Part shown: positions 35,504 to 44,905 of the stretch, piece by piece
How the letters are laid out: each line of letters begins with the position of its first letter
Numbering within the stretch: position 1 is the first letter of the stretch
From: Mycobacterium intracellulare ATCC 13950
GTDB lineage: Bacteria; Actinomycetota; Actinomycetes; Mycobacteriales; Mycobacteriaceae
Length of the DNA: 64,000 nt
Assembly (NCBI RefSeq): GCF_000277125.1
Contig: NC_016946.1
Coordinates: 310,001-374,000, forward strand
Reading direction: 5' to 3'
The notes under the pieces: model-generated
What the model was told of the DNA's origin: nothing
What the model saw: only the letters and a program-made list of their open reading frames with translations
Database searches by the model: none
Translations under genes and position numbers: made by a program

Positions 35504-37351
35504 GTGGCCCTCTACCGCAAGTACCGTCCGGCAACCTTCGCCGAAGTGGTGGGGCAGGAGCACGTCACCGAGCCGCTGTCGATCGCGCTGGAGGCCGGCC
35601 GGATCAACCACGCGTACCTGTTCTCGGGTCCGCGCGGCTGCGGCAAGACCTCCTCGGCGCGGATCCTCGCCCGGTCGCTGAACTGCGCCCAGGGGCCGAC
35701 GGCCACCCCCTGCGGGGTCTGCGACTCGTGCCAGGCCCTGGCGCCCAACGCGCCCGGCAGCATCGACGTCGTCGAGCTCGACGCCGCCAGCCACGGCGGT
35801 GTCGACGACACCCGCGAGCTACGCGACCGCGCGTTCTACGCGCCGGCGCAGTCGCGCTACCGGGTGTTCATCGTCGACGAGGCGCACATGGTGACCACCG
35901 CGGGGTTCAACGCGCTGCTCAAGATCGTGGAGGAACCCCCCGAGCACCTCATCTTCATCTTCGCCACCACCGAGCCGGAGAAGGTGCTGCCGACGATCCG
36001 GTCGCGCACCCATCACTACCCGTTCCGGCTGTTGCCGCCGAAGACCATGCGGGCGTTGATCGGCCGGATCTGCGAGCAGGAGGGCGTCGTCGTCGACGAC
36101 GCGGTCTACCCGCTGGTGATCCGCGCCGGCGGCGGCTCGCCCCGCGACACCCTGTCGGTGCTCGACCAGCTGGTGGCCGGCGCCGAGGGCGCCCACGTGA
36201 CCTACCAGCGGGCCCTGGGCCTGCTGGGGGCCACCGACATGGCGTTGATCGACGACGCCGTGGACGCTCTGGCCGCCGCCGATGCCGCGGCGCTGTTCGG
36301 GGCGGTGGAGTCGGTGATCGACGCGGGCCACGACCCCCGGCGTTTCGCCACCGATCTGCTGGAGCGGTTCCGCGACCTGATCCTGCTGCAGGCCGTCCCG
36401 GACGCGGCGGCCCGCGGCGTGGTGGACGGACCGGAGGACGTGCTGGAGCGGATGCGCGACCAGTCGACCCGGCTCGGGACGGCGACCCTGACCCGCTACG
36501 CCGAGGTGGTGCAGGCGGGGCTGGGGGAGATGCGGGGCGCGACGGCGCCGCGCCTGTTGCTCGAGGTCGTGTGCGCGCGGCTGCTGTTGCCCTCGGCCAG
36601 CGACACCGAAGCCGCGCTGCTGCAACGCGTCGAGCGGATCGAGACCCGGCTGGACATGTCCATTCCCGGCTCGGAGGCCACCGCGGGCCGGCCGGCCGAG
36701 CCCGCCGACCGGCCGGTCCGCTTCACCCGACCGTCCGCGGCTGCCCCCAAGCCCGAGCCGAAGCCCGAACCAAAGCCCGAGCCGAAGCCCGAGCCAAAGC
36801 CCGAGCCGAAGGCCGAGCCCGCGCCGGCACCCGAGCCTCCTCCGGCGCCCGCCCCCGCCCCCTCGCCGGCGGCCGAAACATCCTCTGCGCCCGGCGAACT
36901 CAACGCCGCAGCGGTGCGCAGCATGTGGTCGACCGTGCGCGACAAGGTCCGTCAGCGCAGCCGCACCACCGAGGTGATGCTGGCCGGCGCCATCGTCCGG
37001 GCGATCGAGGACAACACGTTGGTGCTGAGCCACGAATCGGCGCCGCTGGCCAAGCGGCTGTGCGAACAGCGCAACGCCGACGTCATCGCCGAGGCGCTCA
37101 AGGACGCGCTGGGAGTCAACTGGCGAGTGCGGTGCGAGGCCGGCACGCCGGCGCAGGCCGCGGCCAACCCGCTGACACCGCAGCCCGAAGAGCCTGCCCC
37201 CGAACCGGATTCGGCCCGGCGGGCCGAGGAAGAACACCTGCTCGCCGAGGCCGTCCGCGACCAGCCGTCGGGCCCGCGCCGCGACCCGGAAGAGGTCGCG
37301 CTCGAACTGCTCCAGAACGAGCTCGGCGCGCGCCGCATCGACAACGGCTGA
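35504..37351 (+). CDS. dnaX: DNA polymerase III subunits gamma/tau
   Basis: A 615-residue clamp-loader ATPase. Walker A GPRGCGKT is at residues 42-49, the zinc-binding cysteines are 61, 70, 73 and 76, and DEAH (VFIVDEAHMVTT) and the sensor region (EPPEHLIFIFATTEPEK) follow. After the ATPase core and collar, a Pro/Lys/Glu/Ala-rich linker (about residues 410-460, repeated PKPE units) leads to a C-terminal tau domain that would bind the polymerase. No slippery heptamer typical of E. coli gamma production was looked for in detail. GTG 35504 starts the family MALYRKYRP. The 3' end lies 12 bp from the convergent methyltransferase gene. Confidence 0.94.
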   Translation: MALYRKYRPATFAEVVGQEHVTEPLSIALEAGRINHAYLFSGPRGCGKTSSARILARSLNCAQGPTATPCGVCDSCQALAPNAPGSIDVVELDAASHGGVDDTRELRDRAFYAPAQSRYRVFIVDEAHMVTTAGFNALLKIVEEPPEHLIFIFATTEPEKVLPTIRSRTHHYPFRLLPPKTMRALIGRICEQEGVVVDDAVYPLVIRAGGGSPRDTLSVLDQLVAGAEGAHVTYQRALGLLGATDMALIDDAVDALAAADAAALFGAVESVIDAGHDPRRFATDLLERFRDLILLQAVPDAAARGVVDGPEDVLERMRDQSTRLGTATLTRYAEVVQAGLGEMRGATAPRLLLEVVCARLLLPSASDTEAALLQRVERIETRLDMSIPGSEATAGRPAEPADRPVRFTRPSAAAPKPEPKPEPKPEPKPEPKPEPKAEPAPAPEPPPAPAPAPSPAAETSSAPGELNAAAVRSMWSTVRDKVRQRSRTTEVMLAGAIVRAIEDNTLVLSHESAPLAKRLCEQRNADVIAEALKDALGVNWRVRCEAGTPAQAAANPLTPQPEEPAPEPDSARRAEEEHLLAEAVRDQPSGPRRDPEEVALELLQNELGARRIDNG

Positions 37352-37362
37352 GCGTCAGACCG

Positions 37363-38673
37363 TCAGGCCGTCCACCACGGCCGCAGCGGCAGGTCGTCGT
37401 CGCCCCGCGCGTCGGTCTTGGCCGCCAGCACGTGATGCAGCTGAAGGTTGTTCTGCTCGAACGCAACCCGTGACGCCGCCATGTACAGGCCCCAGACCTT
37501 CGCGGTCGGCAGGCCGACCTCGCTGACCGCGGCGTCCCAGTTCTCGACCAGATTCCGGCACCAGTCGCGCAGCGTCATCGCGTAGTGGTGGCGGAAGTTC
37601 TCCGCGTGCAGCACCTCGAAGCCGCAGTCCTGGACGTCGCAGGTGAGGCGGCCCGAGCCGGTCAGCTCCCCGTCCGGGAAGACATAGCGATCGGTGAATC
37701 CGCCCGCGAACGACGTCGACGTGTTGTCGTGGCGGGTGATGCAGTGATTGAGCAGCAGGCCGCCGGTGCGCAGCTTCGACTTCAAGAAGCCGAAGTAGGC
37801 GGGGTAATTCTTGACGCCGATGTGCTCGGTCAGCCCGATCGAGGACACGGCGTCGAACGCCGCCTCGCCCACGTCCCGATAGTCGGTGTGGCGCACCTCG
37901 GCCAGGTCCGCAAGGCCTTCCTCGGCGATCGCCTTCTGCGCCCACTTCGCCTGTTCGGCCGACAGGGTGGCGCCGGTGGCCCGGACGCCGCGCCGGGCCG
38001 CGTAGCGCACCATGCCGCCCCAGCCGCAGCCGACGTCGAGCAGCCGGTCGCCGGCCTTCAGCCGCAGCTTCTCGAAGATCAGCCGGTACTTGTTCTCCTG
38101 CGCCTGTTCGAGTGTCGCGTCGGCATCGGGATACACCGCGCAGGTGTAGGTCATCGACGGCCCCAACACCAATTCGTAGAAGGTGTTGGACACGTCGTAG
38201 TGGTGGTGGATGGCCTCGGCGTCGCGGGTCCTCGTGTGCATCAGCCCGTCGGCGATGCGCCGCCACCTTGGCAGCGCCTCCTGCGGGGGCGGCGCAACCG
38301 GCAGCAACCGCTCGAACCCCAGCGACCGCACGACGTTGGCCAGCACCCGCACCGGGGGCCGCTTGAATTCCACCCGATCGGTGAGCGTCTTGAGCAGTTG
38401 GTACGGGTCGCCCGGATGAACGCCGTACGCCTGCAGGTCGCCCGACACGTAGGCGCGGGCGAGGCCGAGTTCGCCGGGGGCGGTCGCCAGATAGGTGGCG
38501 CCGCGGGGGCTGCGAAGGTCCAGGCCCAGTTCGGCGTCCTCGTTGCCGGCGATGCTGCCGTCGTAGGCGGTGAACTTCAGCGGATGTCGGCCGGTGGCGG
38601 CGAAGACCTCCAGGATCTCTGCCATGCTCAGTTTCCCGTGCGACGTGCGGTGGGGTTCCTTGGTAGTCGTCAT
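37363..38673 (-). CDS. tmsB: SAM-dependent fatty acid methyltransferase for tuberculostearic acid
   Basis: A 436-residue cyclopropane-fatty-acid-synthase family enzyme. The SAM site is LLDVGCGWGGMV at residues 211-222, HHHYDVSN is at 156-163 and the carboxylic end NLQLHHVLAAKTDARGDDDL is family-like. With the adjacent FAD-dependent reductase it forms the pair (BfaB/BfaA or TmsB/TmsA; Rv3720/Rv3719) that methylates oleoyl chains at C10 and reduces the methylene product, giving tuberculostearic acid. Its ATG overlaps the reductase stop by four bases. The function follows from the pair; other CFA-like mycolate methyltransferases lack this partner. Confidence 0.85.
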   Translation of the reverse strand: MTTTKEPHRTSHGKLSMAEILEVFAATGRHPLKFTAYDGSIAGNEDAELGLDLRSPRGATYLATAPGELGLARAYVSGDLQAYGVHPGDPYQLLKTLTDRVEFKRPPVRVLANVVRSLGFERLLPVAPPPQEALPRWRRIADGLMHTRTRDAEAIHHHYDVSNTFYELVLGPSMTYTCAVYPDADATLEQAQENKYRLIFEKLRLKAGDRLLDVGCGWGGMVRYAARRGVRATGATLSAEQAKWAQKAIAEEGLADLAEVRHTDYRDVGEAAFDAVSSIGLTEHIGVKNYPAYFGFLKSKLRTGGLLLNHCITRHDNTSTSFAGGFTDRYVFPDGELTGSGRLTCDVQDCGFEVLHAENFRHHYAMTLRDWCRNLVENWDAAVSEVGLPTAKVWGLYMAASRVAFEQNNLQLHHVLAAKTDARGDDDLPLRPWWTA

Positions 38674-40058
38674 CGCCGTTGCACCGCCTTTGCGTAGAGG
38701 TCGAGTAAACGAGAATCGGGGTCGTAGGTTTTCTTGACGGTGTTGTAGGCCTCGCCGCCGTACAGCTCGTCGAAGTCCTCGCGGGAGTAGAAGGAATCGG
38801 AGTACAGGGACTTGTGCCCGTCGAGTTCGCTCACCTTTTCTTCGATCATCCGGTTGGCGGCGCCCTCGGTCGCGCCCCCCGGCACCGACGACCAGAAGCC
38901 GACGTTGACGTACGTGTGATCCGGCCGCATCGGGTACAACGGCCAGCCGTCGCGGTCGCGAAGGCGCAACGGGCACAACCAGATTGGCGTGATTGGCACG
39001 TTGTCCAGGAACCACTCCAGGAAGTCGCAGGTCCGTTCGATTGGAATCTCGATGTCTTGCACCACCCGTTCGCGTGGGGGCCGCCCGTTGCGCGCCTCGA
39101 TGCGGTCGGAGATCCCGAAGCGCCGGTCCAGGGAAATCAGCTTCCAGTAGAAGCTGCTGCGCCGATAACGGCGCGGCCAGAAGCGTCGCACCCGCGGGTC
39201 CTGCACGCCGAACGCGCGCGAGCACCAGAACCAATCGGTGTCCCAGCGCCAGAAGTAGTCGTGGATGGTCAGCCGGTCATCCTTGGTCGCATCCATGCCC
39301 GGGGCGTCGTGCCGGATGGACTGGTAGTAGATGTCCTTGCCGGTGTAGTCGCTGACCGGGCCGGGGGTGGTGGTCCGCCGGCCCACGCACAGGTAGCTTT
39401 CGTCGGCGCTGAAGACCACCCCGTCGAGGTAGTCGACCGGGGTTCCGCCCTGCCCGCCGGTGTCGACGATGCGTTCGGCCGCGGCGATCAGCGCGGGCAG
39501 CGAGCGGAAGCGGATGTGGCGCAGCGCGACGAACGGTGCGACGGGTTCCAGCTCGATCCGAAGCCGGGTCGAATACCCCAGTGTCCCATAGGAATTCGGG
39601 AAGGCGCGGAACAGGTCCGGGTGCTGGGTACGTGATGCGGTGAGCAAATCGCCAGCGCCGGTGAGGATATCCATCTCCAGCACCGATTCGTGCGGCAGCC
39701 CGTTGCGAAACGACGCCGACTCGATCCCCAGGCCGCTGACCGCCCCGCCGAGGGTGATGGTCTTCAGCTGCGGGACGACCAGCGGCGACAGGCCGTAGGG
39801 CAGCGTTGCGGCGACCAGGTCCGCGTAGGTGCACATGCCGGCGACGTCCGCGGTGCGGGTTTCGGGATCCACGCTCAGGACGCCGGTCAGCCCCGAGGTG
39901 TCCAAGCCGGGCGCGTCACGTTTGGTGCGGGCGCGGAACAGGTTTGACGTCGGTTTGGCCAGCCGGACCGCGGACGTTGCGGGAATGGATCGATAGCTTG
40001 CCAGCAGCCGGTCAACGCCCGACTTGTGGGCCGAGAGTGCAGATCCAAGGACAGGCAC
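38670..40058 (-). CDS. tmsA: FAD-binding oxidoreductase for tuberculostearic acid
   Basis: A 462-residue protein with an N-terminal PCMH-type FAD domain (DVAGMCTYADLVAATLPYGL, then LKTITLGGAVSGLGIESASF at about residues 100-120). It resembles the DHCR24/BfaA class and is expected to reduce 10-methylene stearoyl chains to 10-methylstearate. The start chosen is GTG 40058, giving VPVLGSALSAHKSG, close to the M. tuberculosis N-terminus; an ATG 36 bases upstream is possible but has no ribosome binding site. It is the first gene of a two-gene unit with tmsB and is divergent from the SRPBCC gene. Confidence 0.85.
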   Translation of the reverse strand: MPVLGSALSAHKSGVDRLLASYRSIPATSAVRLAKPTSNLFRARTKRDAPGLDTSGLTGVLSVDPETRTADVAGMCTYADLVAATLPYGLSPLVVPQLKTITLGGAVSGLGIESASFRNGLPHESVLEMDILTGAGDLLTASRTQHPDLFRAFPNSYGTLGYSTRLRIELEPVAPFVALRHIRFRSLPALIAAAERIVDTGGQGGTPVDYLDGVVFSADESYLCVGRRTTTPGPVSDYTGKDIYYQSIRHDAPGMDATKDDRLTIHDYFWRWDTDWFWCSRAFGVQDPRVRRFWPRRYRRSSFYWKLISLDRRFGISDRIEARNGRPPRERVVQDIEIPIERTCDFLEWFLDNVPITPIWLCPLRLRDRDGWPLYPMRPDHTYVNVGFWSSVPGGATEGAANRMIEEKVSELDGHKSLYSDSFYSREDFDELYGGEAYNTVKKTYDPDSRLLDLYAKAVQRR

Positions 40059-40142
40059 CACATATACCCTAGTCTTCGACAACAGCCCGTGCATCCGTCG
40101 CGAGCGGCGGCGCCGGGGAATTCATCACGAGGAGGGGTCGCC

Positions 40143-40580
40143 TTGGGACAGGTGAGCGCCGACAGCACCATCTTGATCAATGCCGAGCCTGCGGCGACCC
40201 TGGCCGCCGTCGCGGATTATCAGACGGTGCGTCCGAAAATTCTCTCGCCGCAGTACAGCGACTACCAGGTGCTGCAGGGCGGGCAGGGGGCGGGCACGGT
40301 CGCCAAGTGGAGGCTGCAGGCCACCAGATCACGCGTCCGCGACGTGCAGGTCAACGTGGACGTGGCCGGGCACACCGTCATCGAGAAGGACGCCAACTCG
40401 ACCATGGTGATCAACTGGACGGTGGCGCCCGCCGGGCCGGGCTCCAGCGTCACCGTGAAGACCACCTGGACCGGCGCGGGCGGCGTCAAGGGCTTCTTCG
40501 AAAAGACCTTTGCGCCCTTGGGGCTGAAGAGGATTCAGGGCGAGGTGCTGGCCAACCTGAAGAAGGAACTCGAAGGCTAG
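40143..40580 (+). CDS. SRPBCC-fold protein (polyketide cyclase/START-like)
   Basis: A 145-residue helix-grip protein, matching Rv3718c. It begins MGQVSADSTILINAEPAATL with TTG 40143 as start, five bases after GGAGGGG. The fold binds hydrophobic ligands; the C-terminal helix (GGVKGFFEKTFAPLGLKRIQ) closes the cavity. No catalytic residues can be assigned. It is divergent from the tuberculostearate pair, which suggests but does not prove a lipid link, and its stop lies 15 bp from the convergent amidase gene. Confidence 0.8.
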   Translation: MGQVSADSTILINAEPAATLAAVADYQTVRPKILSPQYSDYQVLQGGQGAGTVAKWRLQATRSRVRDVQVNVDVAGHTVIEKDANSTMVINWTVAPAGPGSSVTVKTTWTGAGGVKGFFEKTFAPLGLKRIQGEVLANLKKELEG

Positions 40581-40594
40581 CGCCGGGCGGGCGA

Positions 40595-41356
40595 TCAGCG
40601 CGCCTGGCCCTGCGAGGCCAGGAAACCCGCGACGCCGCGGACCATCGCGTCGGCGTATTTCTGCCGGCCTTCCGCGGACTGCATCAGCGCCGAGTCCGCG
40701 GGGTTCTTCATGTTGCCGCACTCGACCAGAACCGACGGGTACTGCGCGAGGTTCAGGCCGGCGAGGTCCGAGCGTCCGTACAGCCCGTTCTGCCCGATGT
40801 AGTTGGCCGGCGGGATGCCCGACGCCTGCATCTGGTCGCGCATGATGCGGGCGTACTGCACCGAAGGCCCGGCCTGCGCCTGGTTGAGCGGCGGCGCCGA
40901 ATAGTTGACGTGGAACCCGCGCCCGGACGGCGGGCCGCCGTCGGCGTGGATGGACAGGATCGCGTTGGGGTGCAGCGCGTTGGCCATGCTGGCGCGCTCG
41001 TCGACGCAGGGCCCCAGCCCGGTGTCGTTGGCGCGTGCCAGGGCGGTCCGCACTCCCAGCGCGGTCAACTCGGCGCGGACCCGCAGCGCGGTGTCCCAGG
41101 TGAAGGTGTGCTCCTGATAGCCGGCGGCGGACGCCGTCCCGCTGGCCTGGCAGTCCTTGGTGCCGCCGCGGCCGGTGGGCACCTGCCGGCTGATCGACGC
41201 GTCGTTGGAGCCGTTGTGACCCGGATCGATGAAAACCACCATGCCGGCGATGTTGGAGGGAACCCCCCACGCGGCCGGGGTGATCGCCGTCGAGGCGGCA
41301 ACGAGCGCGCCGACCGCCAATTTGATCCCGACACGTCTGCTCAGTCGTAGGTCCAC
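40595..41356 (-). CDS. ami1: N-acetylmuramoyl-L-alanine amidase (Ami1, Rv3717 type)
   Basis: A 253-residue exported zinc amidase that cuts the bond between muramic acid and L-alanine in peptidoglycan. A signal or anchor segment ([20 protein letters not shown]) precedes Amidase_3 motifs: [11 protein letters not shown] (first His), [10 protein letters not shown] (second His) and [14 protein letters not shown] with the catalytic Glu. A cysteine pair (KDCQ and GPCVDE) probably forms a disulfide, as in the M. tuberculosis enzyme. There is no cell-wall-binding domain, consistent with that family. The start is GTG 41356. It takes part in cell separation and wall recycling. Confidence 0.9.
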   Translation of the reverse strand: MDLRLSRRVGIKLAVGALVAASTAITPAAWGVPSNIAGMVVFIDPGHNGSNDASISRQVPTGRGGTKDCQASGTASAAGYQEHTFTWDTALRVRAELTALGVRTALARANDTGLGPCVDERASMANALHPNAILSIHADGGPPSGRGFHVNYSAPPLNQAQAGPSVQYARIMRDQMQASGIPPANYIGQNGLYGRSDLAGLNLAQYPSVLVECGNMKNPADSALMQSAEGRQKYADAMVRGVAGFLASQGQAR

Positions 41357-41454
41357 GGCGCAAAGGTAACGGCGCGCGGTTTACGCTGGGTGTTCCGAAT
41401 CGCCGGAGACTCACGAGCGAAATCAAGTCGAGACCAAGATGCGAGGGGACTGTC

Positions 41455-41799
41455 ATGCAACCCGGAGGCGATATGTCGGCGCTGCTGGCCCAGGCGCAGC
41501 AGATGCAGCAAAAGCTCATGGAGGCCCAGCAGCAGCTGGCGAACGCTGAGGTGCATGGTCAAGCCGGTGGGGGTTTGGTCAGCGTCGTCGTCAAGGGCAG
41601 CGGCGAGGTGGTCGCCGTGAAGATCGATCCCTCCGTCGTCGACCCGTCGGACGTCGAGACCCTGCAGGACTTGATCGTCGGCGCCATGGCCGACGCGTCC
41701 AAGCAGGTCACCCGGATGGCGCAGGAGCGGCTCGGGTCGCTGGCCGGTGGGTTCGGGCCGCCGCCGGGGCAACCGCCCGCGCCGGCGCCGGGGATTTAG
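41455..41799 (+). CDS. YbaB/EbfC nucleoid-associated protein
   Basis: A 114-residue DNA-binding protein. It has a Gln/Met-rich N-terminal helix ([20 protein letters not shown]), the central [20 protein letters not shown] and a Pro/Gly tail. Such dimers bind DNA as a tweezer-like fold and almost always precede recR, as here (14 bp apart). ATG 41455 has GAGGGGA just upstream. Confidence 0.92.
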   Translation: MQPGGDMSALLAQAQQMQQKLMEAQQQLANAEVHGQAGGGLVSVVVKGSGEVVAVKIDPSVVDPSDVETLQDLIVGAMADASKQVTRMAQERLGSLAGGFGPPPGQPPAPAPGI

Positions 41800-41812
41800 A
41801 TCCCGCCCTGAC

Positions 41813-42424
41813 ATGTTCGAAGGACCCGTCCAGGATTTGATCGACGAGCTGGGCAAGCTGCCCGGCATCGGGCCCAAGAGCGCCCAGCGCATCGCCTTCC
41901 ACCTGCTGTCGGTTGAGCCGCCGGACATCGACCGGCTGACCGCGGTGCTGGCCAAGGTGCGCGACGGCGTGCGGTTCTGTGCGGTGTGCGGCAACGTCTC
42001 CGACAACGAACGGTGCCGGATCTGCGCCGATCCGCGGCGGGACGGGTCGCAGGTTTGCGTCGTCGAGGAACCGAAGGACGTGCAGGCCGTCGAGCGCACC
42101 CGCGAATTCCGCGGCCGCTATCACGTGCTGGGCGGGGCGCTCGATCCGCTGTCCGGGGTGGGGCCCGACCAGCTGCGGATCCGCGAGCTGCTGAGCCGGA
42201 TCGGGGAGCGGGTCGACGACGTCGACATCACCGAGGTGATCATCGCCACCGACCCGAACACCGAGGGCGAGGCGACGGCCACCTACCTGGTGCGGATGCT
42301 GCGTGACATCCCCGGCCTGACCGTGACGCGGATCGCCTCCGGGCTGCCGATGGGCGGTGACCTGGAGTTCGCCGACGAGCTGACGCTCGGCCGCGCGCTG
42401 GCCGGCCGCCGGGCCATGGTCTGA
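41813..42424 (+). CDS. recR: Recombination mediator RecR
   Basis: A 203-residue protein that works with RecO (and RecF) to load RecA at gaps. The helix-hairpin-helix is in [20 protein letters not shown], the zinc finger has [17 protein letters not shown], and the Toprim domain shows [16 protein letters not shown] and [18 protein letters not shown]. The ends [20 protein letters not shown] are the Walker B-like conserved tail. It has full family length. It follows ybaB in one transcript. Confidence 0.95.
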   Translation: MFEGPVQDLIDELGKLPGIGPKSAQRIAFHLLSVEPPDIDRLTAVLAKVRDGVRFCAVCGNVSDNERCRICADPRRDGSQVCVVEEPKDVQAVERTREFRGRYHVLGGALDPLSGVGPDQLRIRELLSRIGERVDDVDITEVIIATDPNTEGEATATYLVRMLRDIPGLTVTRIASGLPMGGDLEFADELTLGRALAGRRAMV

Positions 42425-42430
42425 CGTTCG

Positions 42431-42853
42431 TCAGGCCTTGCTCAATTGGAACGACCTGGTAAAGGTCCTGCCCACCTCCGGGCCGCACGCGTCCGTCGTC
42501 GTCTGCTGGCCCTCGCCGGCGAGCGACACGGCGTCGAAGCTGTAGTTGACGGTCACCGGAGCGGACGCGCCGTTCGGGCACGGCGCCTGGGACGTGCCGC
42601 TGTGCGTCCACCGCCCGTCGGCGAGGTGGAACTCCCAGCTGATGACGAACGTCCCGCCATCCTGGGAGGTCGCCAGGGTGCAGTCCGACCCGCACGGGAC
42701 GAACAGCCAGGCGGTCGGCTTGTCGTTGTCCGCGTAGAGCACGTTGTACCGGCCGTTGAGCACTTCCGGGCTGGCGTGCGACGGCGCCGACGACGCGACG
42801 AACGCGGCGACCAGTGCGGCACCGGCGGCCAGTCTCGGGCGGATCTTCGTCAT
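42431..42853 (-). CDS. Small secreted protein of unknown function
   Basis: A 140-residue exported protein with a signal peptide (RPRLAAGAALVAAFVASSAP, cleavage near SHA-SPE). The mature part has two cysteine pairs (FVPCGSDCTL, and APCPNG with DACGPE), suggesting disulfides, and alternating Trp/Tyr strands (RYNVLYADNDKPTAWLF, FVISWEFHLADGRWTH). It resembles beta-rich secreted mycobacterial proteins of undefined role. It is convergent with recR (6 bp) and lies just upstream of nothing on its own strand, so it is probably a single gene. The M. tuberculosis locus has a different gene (Rv3714c) here. Confidence 0.72.
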   Translation of the reverse strand: MTKIRPRLAAGAALVAAFVASSAPSHASPEVLNGRYNVLYADNDKPTAWLFVPCGSDCTLATSQDGGTFVISWEFHLADGRWTHSGTSQAPCPNGASAPVTVNYSFDAVSLAGEGQQTTTDACGPEVGRTFTRSFQLSKA

Positions 42854-42865
42854 CTCGGCAACCCC

Positions 42866-43573
42866 CTAGCGCGCCGCTAACCGCTCGCGGCGCAGCAGGT
42901 CCACTTCCGGCATCGGCAGCGGCGGCAGCTCACCGACCACCGAACCCAGCAGCAGGTCGGCCAGCTGCGGGTTGCGGGCCAGGCACGGCCCGTGCATGTA
43001 CGTCGCGATCACGCTGCCCTGCACCGCGCCGTCGAATCCGTCCCCGGACCGGTTGCCGGCGCCCTTGACCACCGCGCCCAGCGGCGACGCCGACGGGCCC
43101 AGCACGGTGCCCCCGCGGTGGTTCTCGAACCCGGTGAGGCGCTCGGTCAGGCCCGCCAACAGCGGCCTGGTCGCCAGCTCGCCGATGGTGCGCGCCGCTT
43201 GCGGCGACGTCGTCGCGTCCAGCATGCCCACGCCGTCCACGCGTTCCCCGGCCGAGGTCTCGTACCAGTGCCCGAGCACCTGGACGGCCGCGCAGATCGC
43301 CAGCACCGGCGCGCCGCGTTCCGCGGCGCGCTGCAGGCCCGGGTGCTTGATCAGGTGACGGGTGGCCAGCCGTTGCGCATAATCCTCGGCCCCGCCCAGC
43401 GTGTAGAGGTCCAACGACTCCGGCACCGGGTCGGCCAGGGTGATCTCGACGATCTCGGCGGGGATGCCGCGCAGCAGTAGCCGCTGGCGCAACACCAGGG
43501 CGTTGCCGCCGTCGCCGTAGGTGCCCATCACGTCGGGCAGGACCAGCCCGATCCGCACCGTCGAGTCAGCCAC
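42866..43573 (-). CDS. gatD: Lipid II glutamine amidotransferase subunit GatD
   Basis: A 235-residue CobB/CobQ-like class I glutamine amidotransferase. It supplies ammonia to MurT for amidating the D-Glu of lipid II to D-isoglutamine. The nucleophile Cys is in VLAICAAVQVLG and the His in ATYMHGPCLARN. GTG 43573 overlaps the murT stop by eight bases. It lacks the full CobQ domains, so it is the cell-wall enzyme and not cobyric acid synthase, a common mislabel. Confidence 0.92.
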   Translation of the reverse strand: MADSTVRIGLVLPDVMGTYGDGGNALVLRQRLLLRGIPAEIVEITLADPVPESLDLYTLGGAEDYAQRLATRHLIKHPGLQRAAERGAPVLAICAAVQVLGHWYETSAGERVDGVGMLDATTSPQAARTIGELATRPLLAGLTERLTGFENHRGGTVLGPSASPLGAVVKGAGNRSGDGFDGAVQGSVIATYMHGPCLARNPQLADLLLGSVVGELPPLPMPEVDLLRRERLAAR

Positions 43574-44795
43574 GGCGCGCCAACGCTCGTTGCAGCTGGA
43601 GGAACGCGGTGTAATTGGCGACAACCTCAACCCGCCCGGGTGGGCACGACGCGATCGCGGCGACGGTGTCGTGCACCAAGGTGTGCTCGACCCCCGCGTA
43701 GCCGAGGCGCACCGCGAGGTCGGTGCCGCGCTCGCCGGCGGCCACGACTTCCGTCTGCTCGAAGTGTTCGAAACGCACGTCCCACAACCACGACAGGTCC
43801 TCCCCGTCAGGCACCTGGCCGTTGACGGAGATGACGACCCCGGCGGCGCGCTTGTCCACCATCGACAGCGCCTCCTGCCAGCCTGCCGGATTCTTGGCCA
43901 GCAGCATCCGCACCTCGTGCTCGCCGACGCGGACGGTCCGGTAGCGCCCCGCGACCTCGTCGACGGACGAGACGGCCGCGACCGCCGCCGCCGGATCCGC
44001 GCCCAGGGCGACCGCGGCGGCCACGGCCTGGGCGGCGTTGCCCCGGTTCACCGCGCCCGGCAGCGTCAACCGCATCGGCAGGGACAACCCGTCCGGGCCG
44101 TGCAGCGTGTGATCGTCGAACCACCACTGCGGGCTGGGCCGCTTGAAGTCGGCGCCGGTGGAGAACCAGTGGCCGCGCTCGCGGACGATGACCTCGCCGC
44201 TGCGCGGGCAGCTCACCGAGTCGTTCGACCACGAACCCCCGGCGGCCACCCACACCACGTTGGGGCTGTCGTAGGCGGCCGACGTCATCAGCACGTCGTC
44301 GCAGTTGGCCACCACCACCGCGTTCGGGTGTCGGGCCAGGCCCGCGCGCAGGGTTCGTTCGATGACGTTGATCTCGCCGACCCGGTCCAGCTGGTCGCGC
44401 GACAGGTTGAGCAGCACGACGACGCTGGGCTCGACGGCGTCGGAAACGTGGGGGACGTGCATTTCGTCGACTTCCAGCGCGGCCAGGGACGCCTGCCGGT
44501 TGGCGGCCAGCGCCGCCACCAGGCCGGCGTCCATGTTGGCGCCCTCGGCGTTGGTGGCGACCGGGCCCAGCGTCGCCAGCGCGGCCGACGTCATCCGGGT
44601 GGTGGTCGATTTGCCGTTGGTGCCGGTAACGACGACCGTGCGCCGCCCGGCGGCGAGCTGCCGGAGAACCGAGCGGTCCAGCGTCATCGCGATCAGCCCG
44701 CCGATCATCGCGCCGGCCCCGCGGCCGGTCACCCGCGACGCCCAGCGCGCGCTCGCTCCCGCGGCGAGGGCCAGGCGGGCGCGGGTGGTGACCAC
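43566..44795 (-). CDS. murT: Lipid II isoglutaminyl synthase subunit MurT
   Basis: A 409-residue Mur-ligase-family protein. The ATP site TGTNGKSTTT is at residues 57-66, then NLSRDQLDRVGEI and the C-terminal DUF1727 region (YTAFLQLQRAL). With GatD it amidates D-Glu in lipid II using ATP and glutamine, which supports cross-linking and tolerance to lysozyme. The cysteine ribbon seen in staphylococcal MurT is reduced here (one Cys pair position reads CPRSGEV). GTG 44795 starts it, 110 bp from the divergent dnaQ-like gene. Confidence 0.92.
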   Translation of the reverse strand: MVTTRARLALAAGASARWASRVTGRGAGAMIGGLIAMTLDRSVLRQLAAGRRTVVVTGTNGKSTTTRMTSAALATLGPVATNAEGANMDAGLVAALAANRQASLAALEVDEMHVPHVSDAVEPSVVVLLNLSRDQLDRVGEINVIERTLRAGLARHPNAVVVANCDDVLMTSAAYDSPNVVWVAAGGSWSNDSVSCPRSGEVIVRERGHWFSTGADFKRPSPQWWFDDHTLHGPDGLSLPMRLTLPGAVNRGNAAQAVAAAVALGADPAAAVAAVSSVDEVAGRYRTVRVGEHEVRMLLAKNPAGWQEALSMVDKRAAGVVISVNGQVPDGEDLSWLWDVRFEHFEQTEVVAAGERGTDLAVRLGYAGVEHTLVHDTVAAIASCPPGRVEVVANYTAFLQLQRALARRG

Positions 44796-44905
44796 CCGGG
44801 AAGTTTAAATGTGTGCGGCCCGCGTTGGATTCCCGCACCGATTTCCCACCCGACACGGCGCCGCGTGACACCGATGATGTCGGTCGGCCGTGCCATCCTC
44901 AGTGC

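Noticed and set aside
36730..36820. Repetitive PKPE-coding stretch in dnaX as a VNTR
   Set aside because: Units are only six to twelve bases, interrupted and consistent with a normal disordered tau linker; not a separate repeat element.
35728..37473. A 581-codon plus-strand frame inside dnaX
   Set aside because: Shifted frame of dnaX with Arg-rich content; DnaX motifs are all in the other frame.
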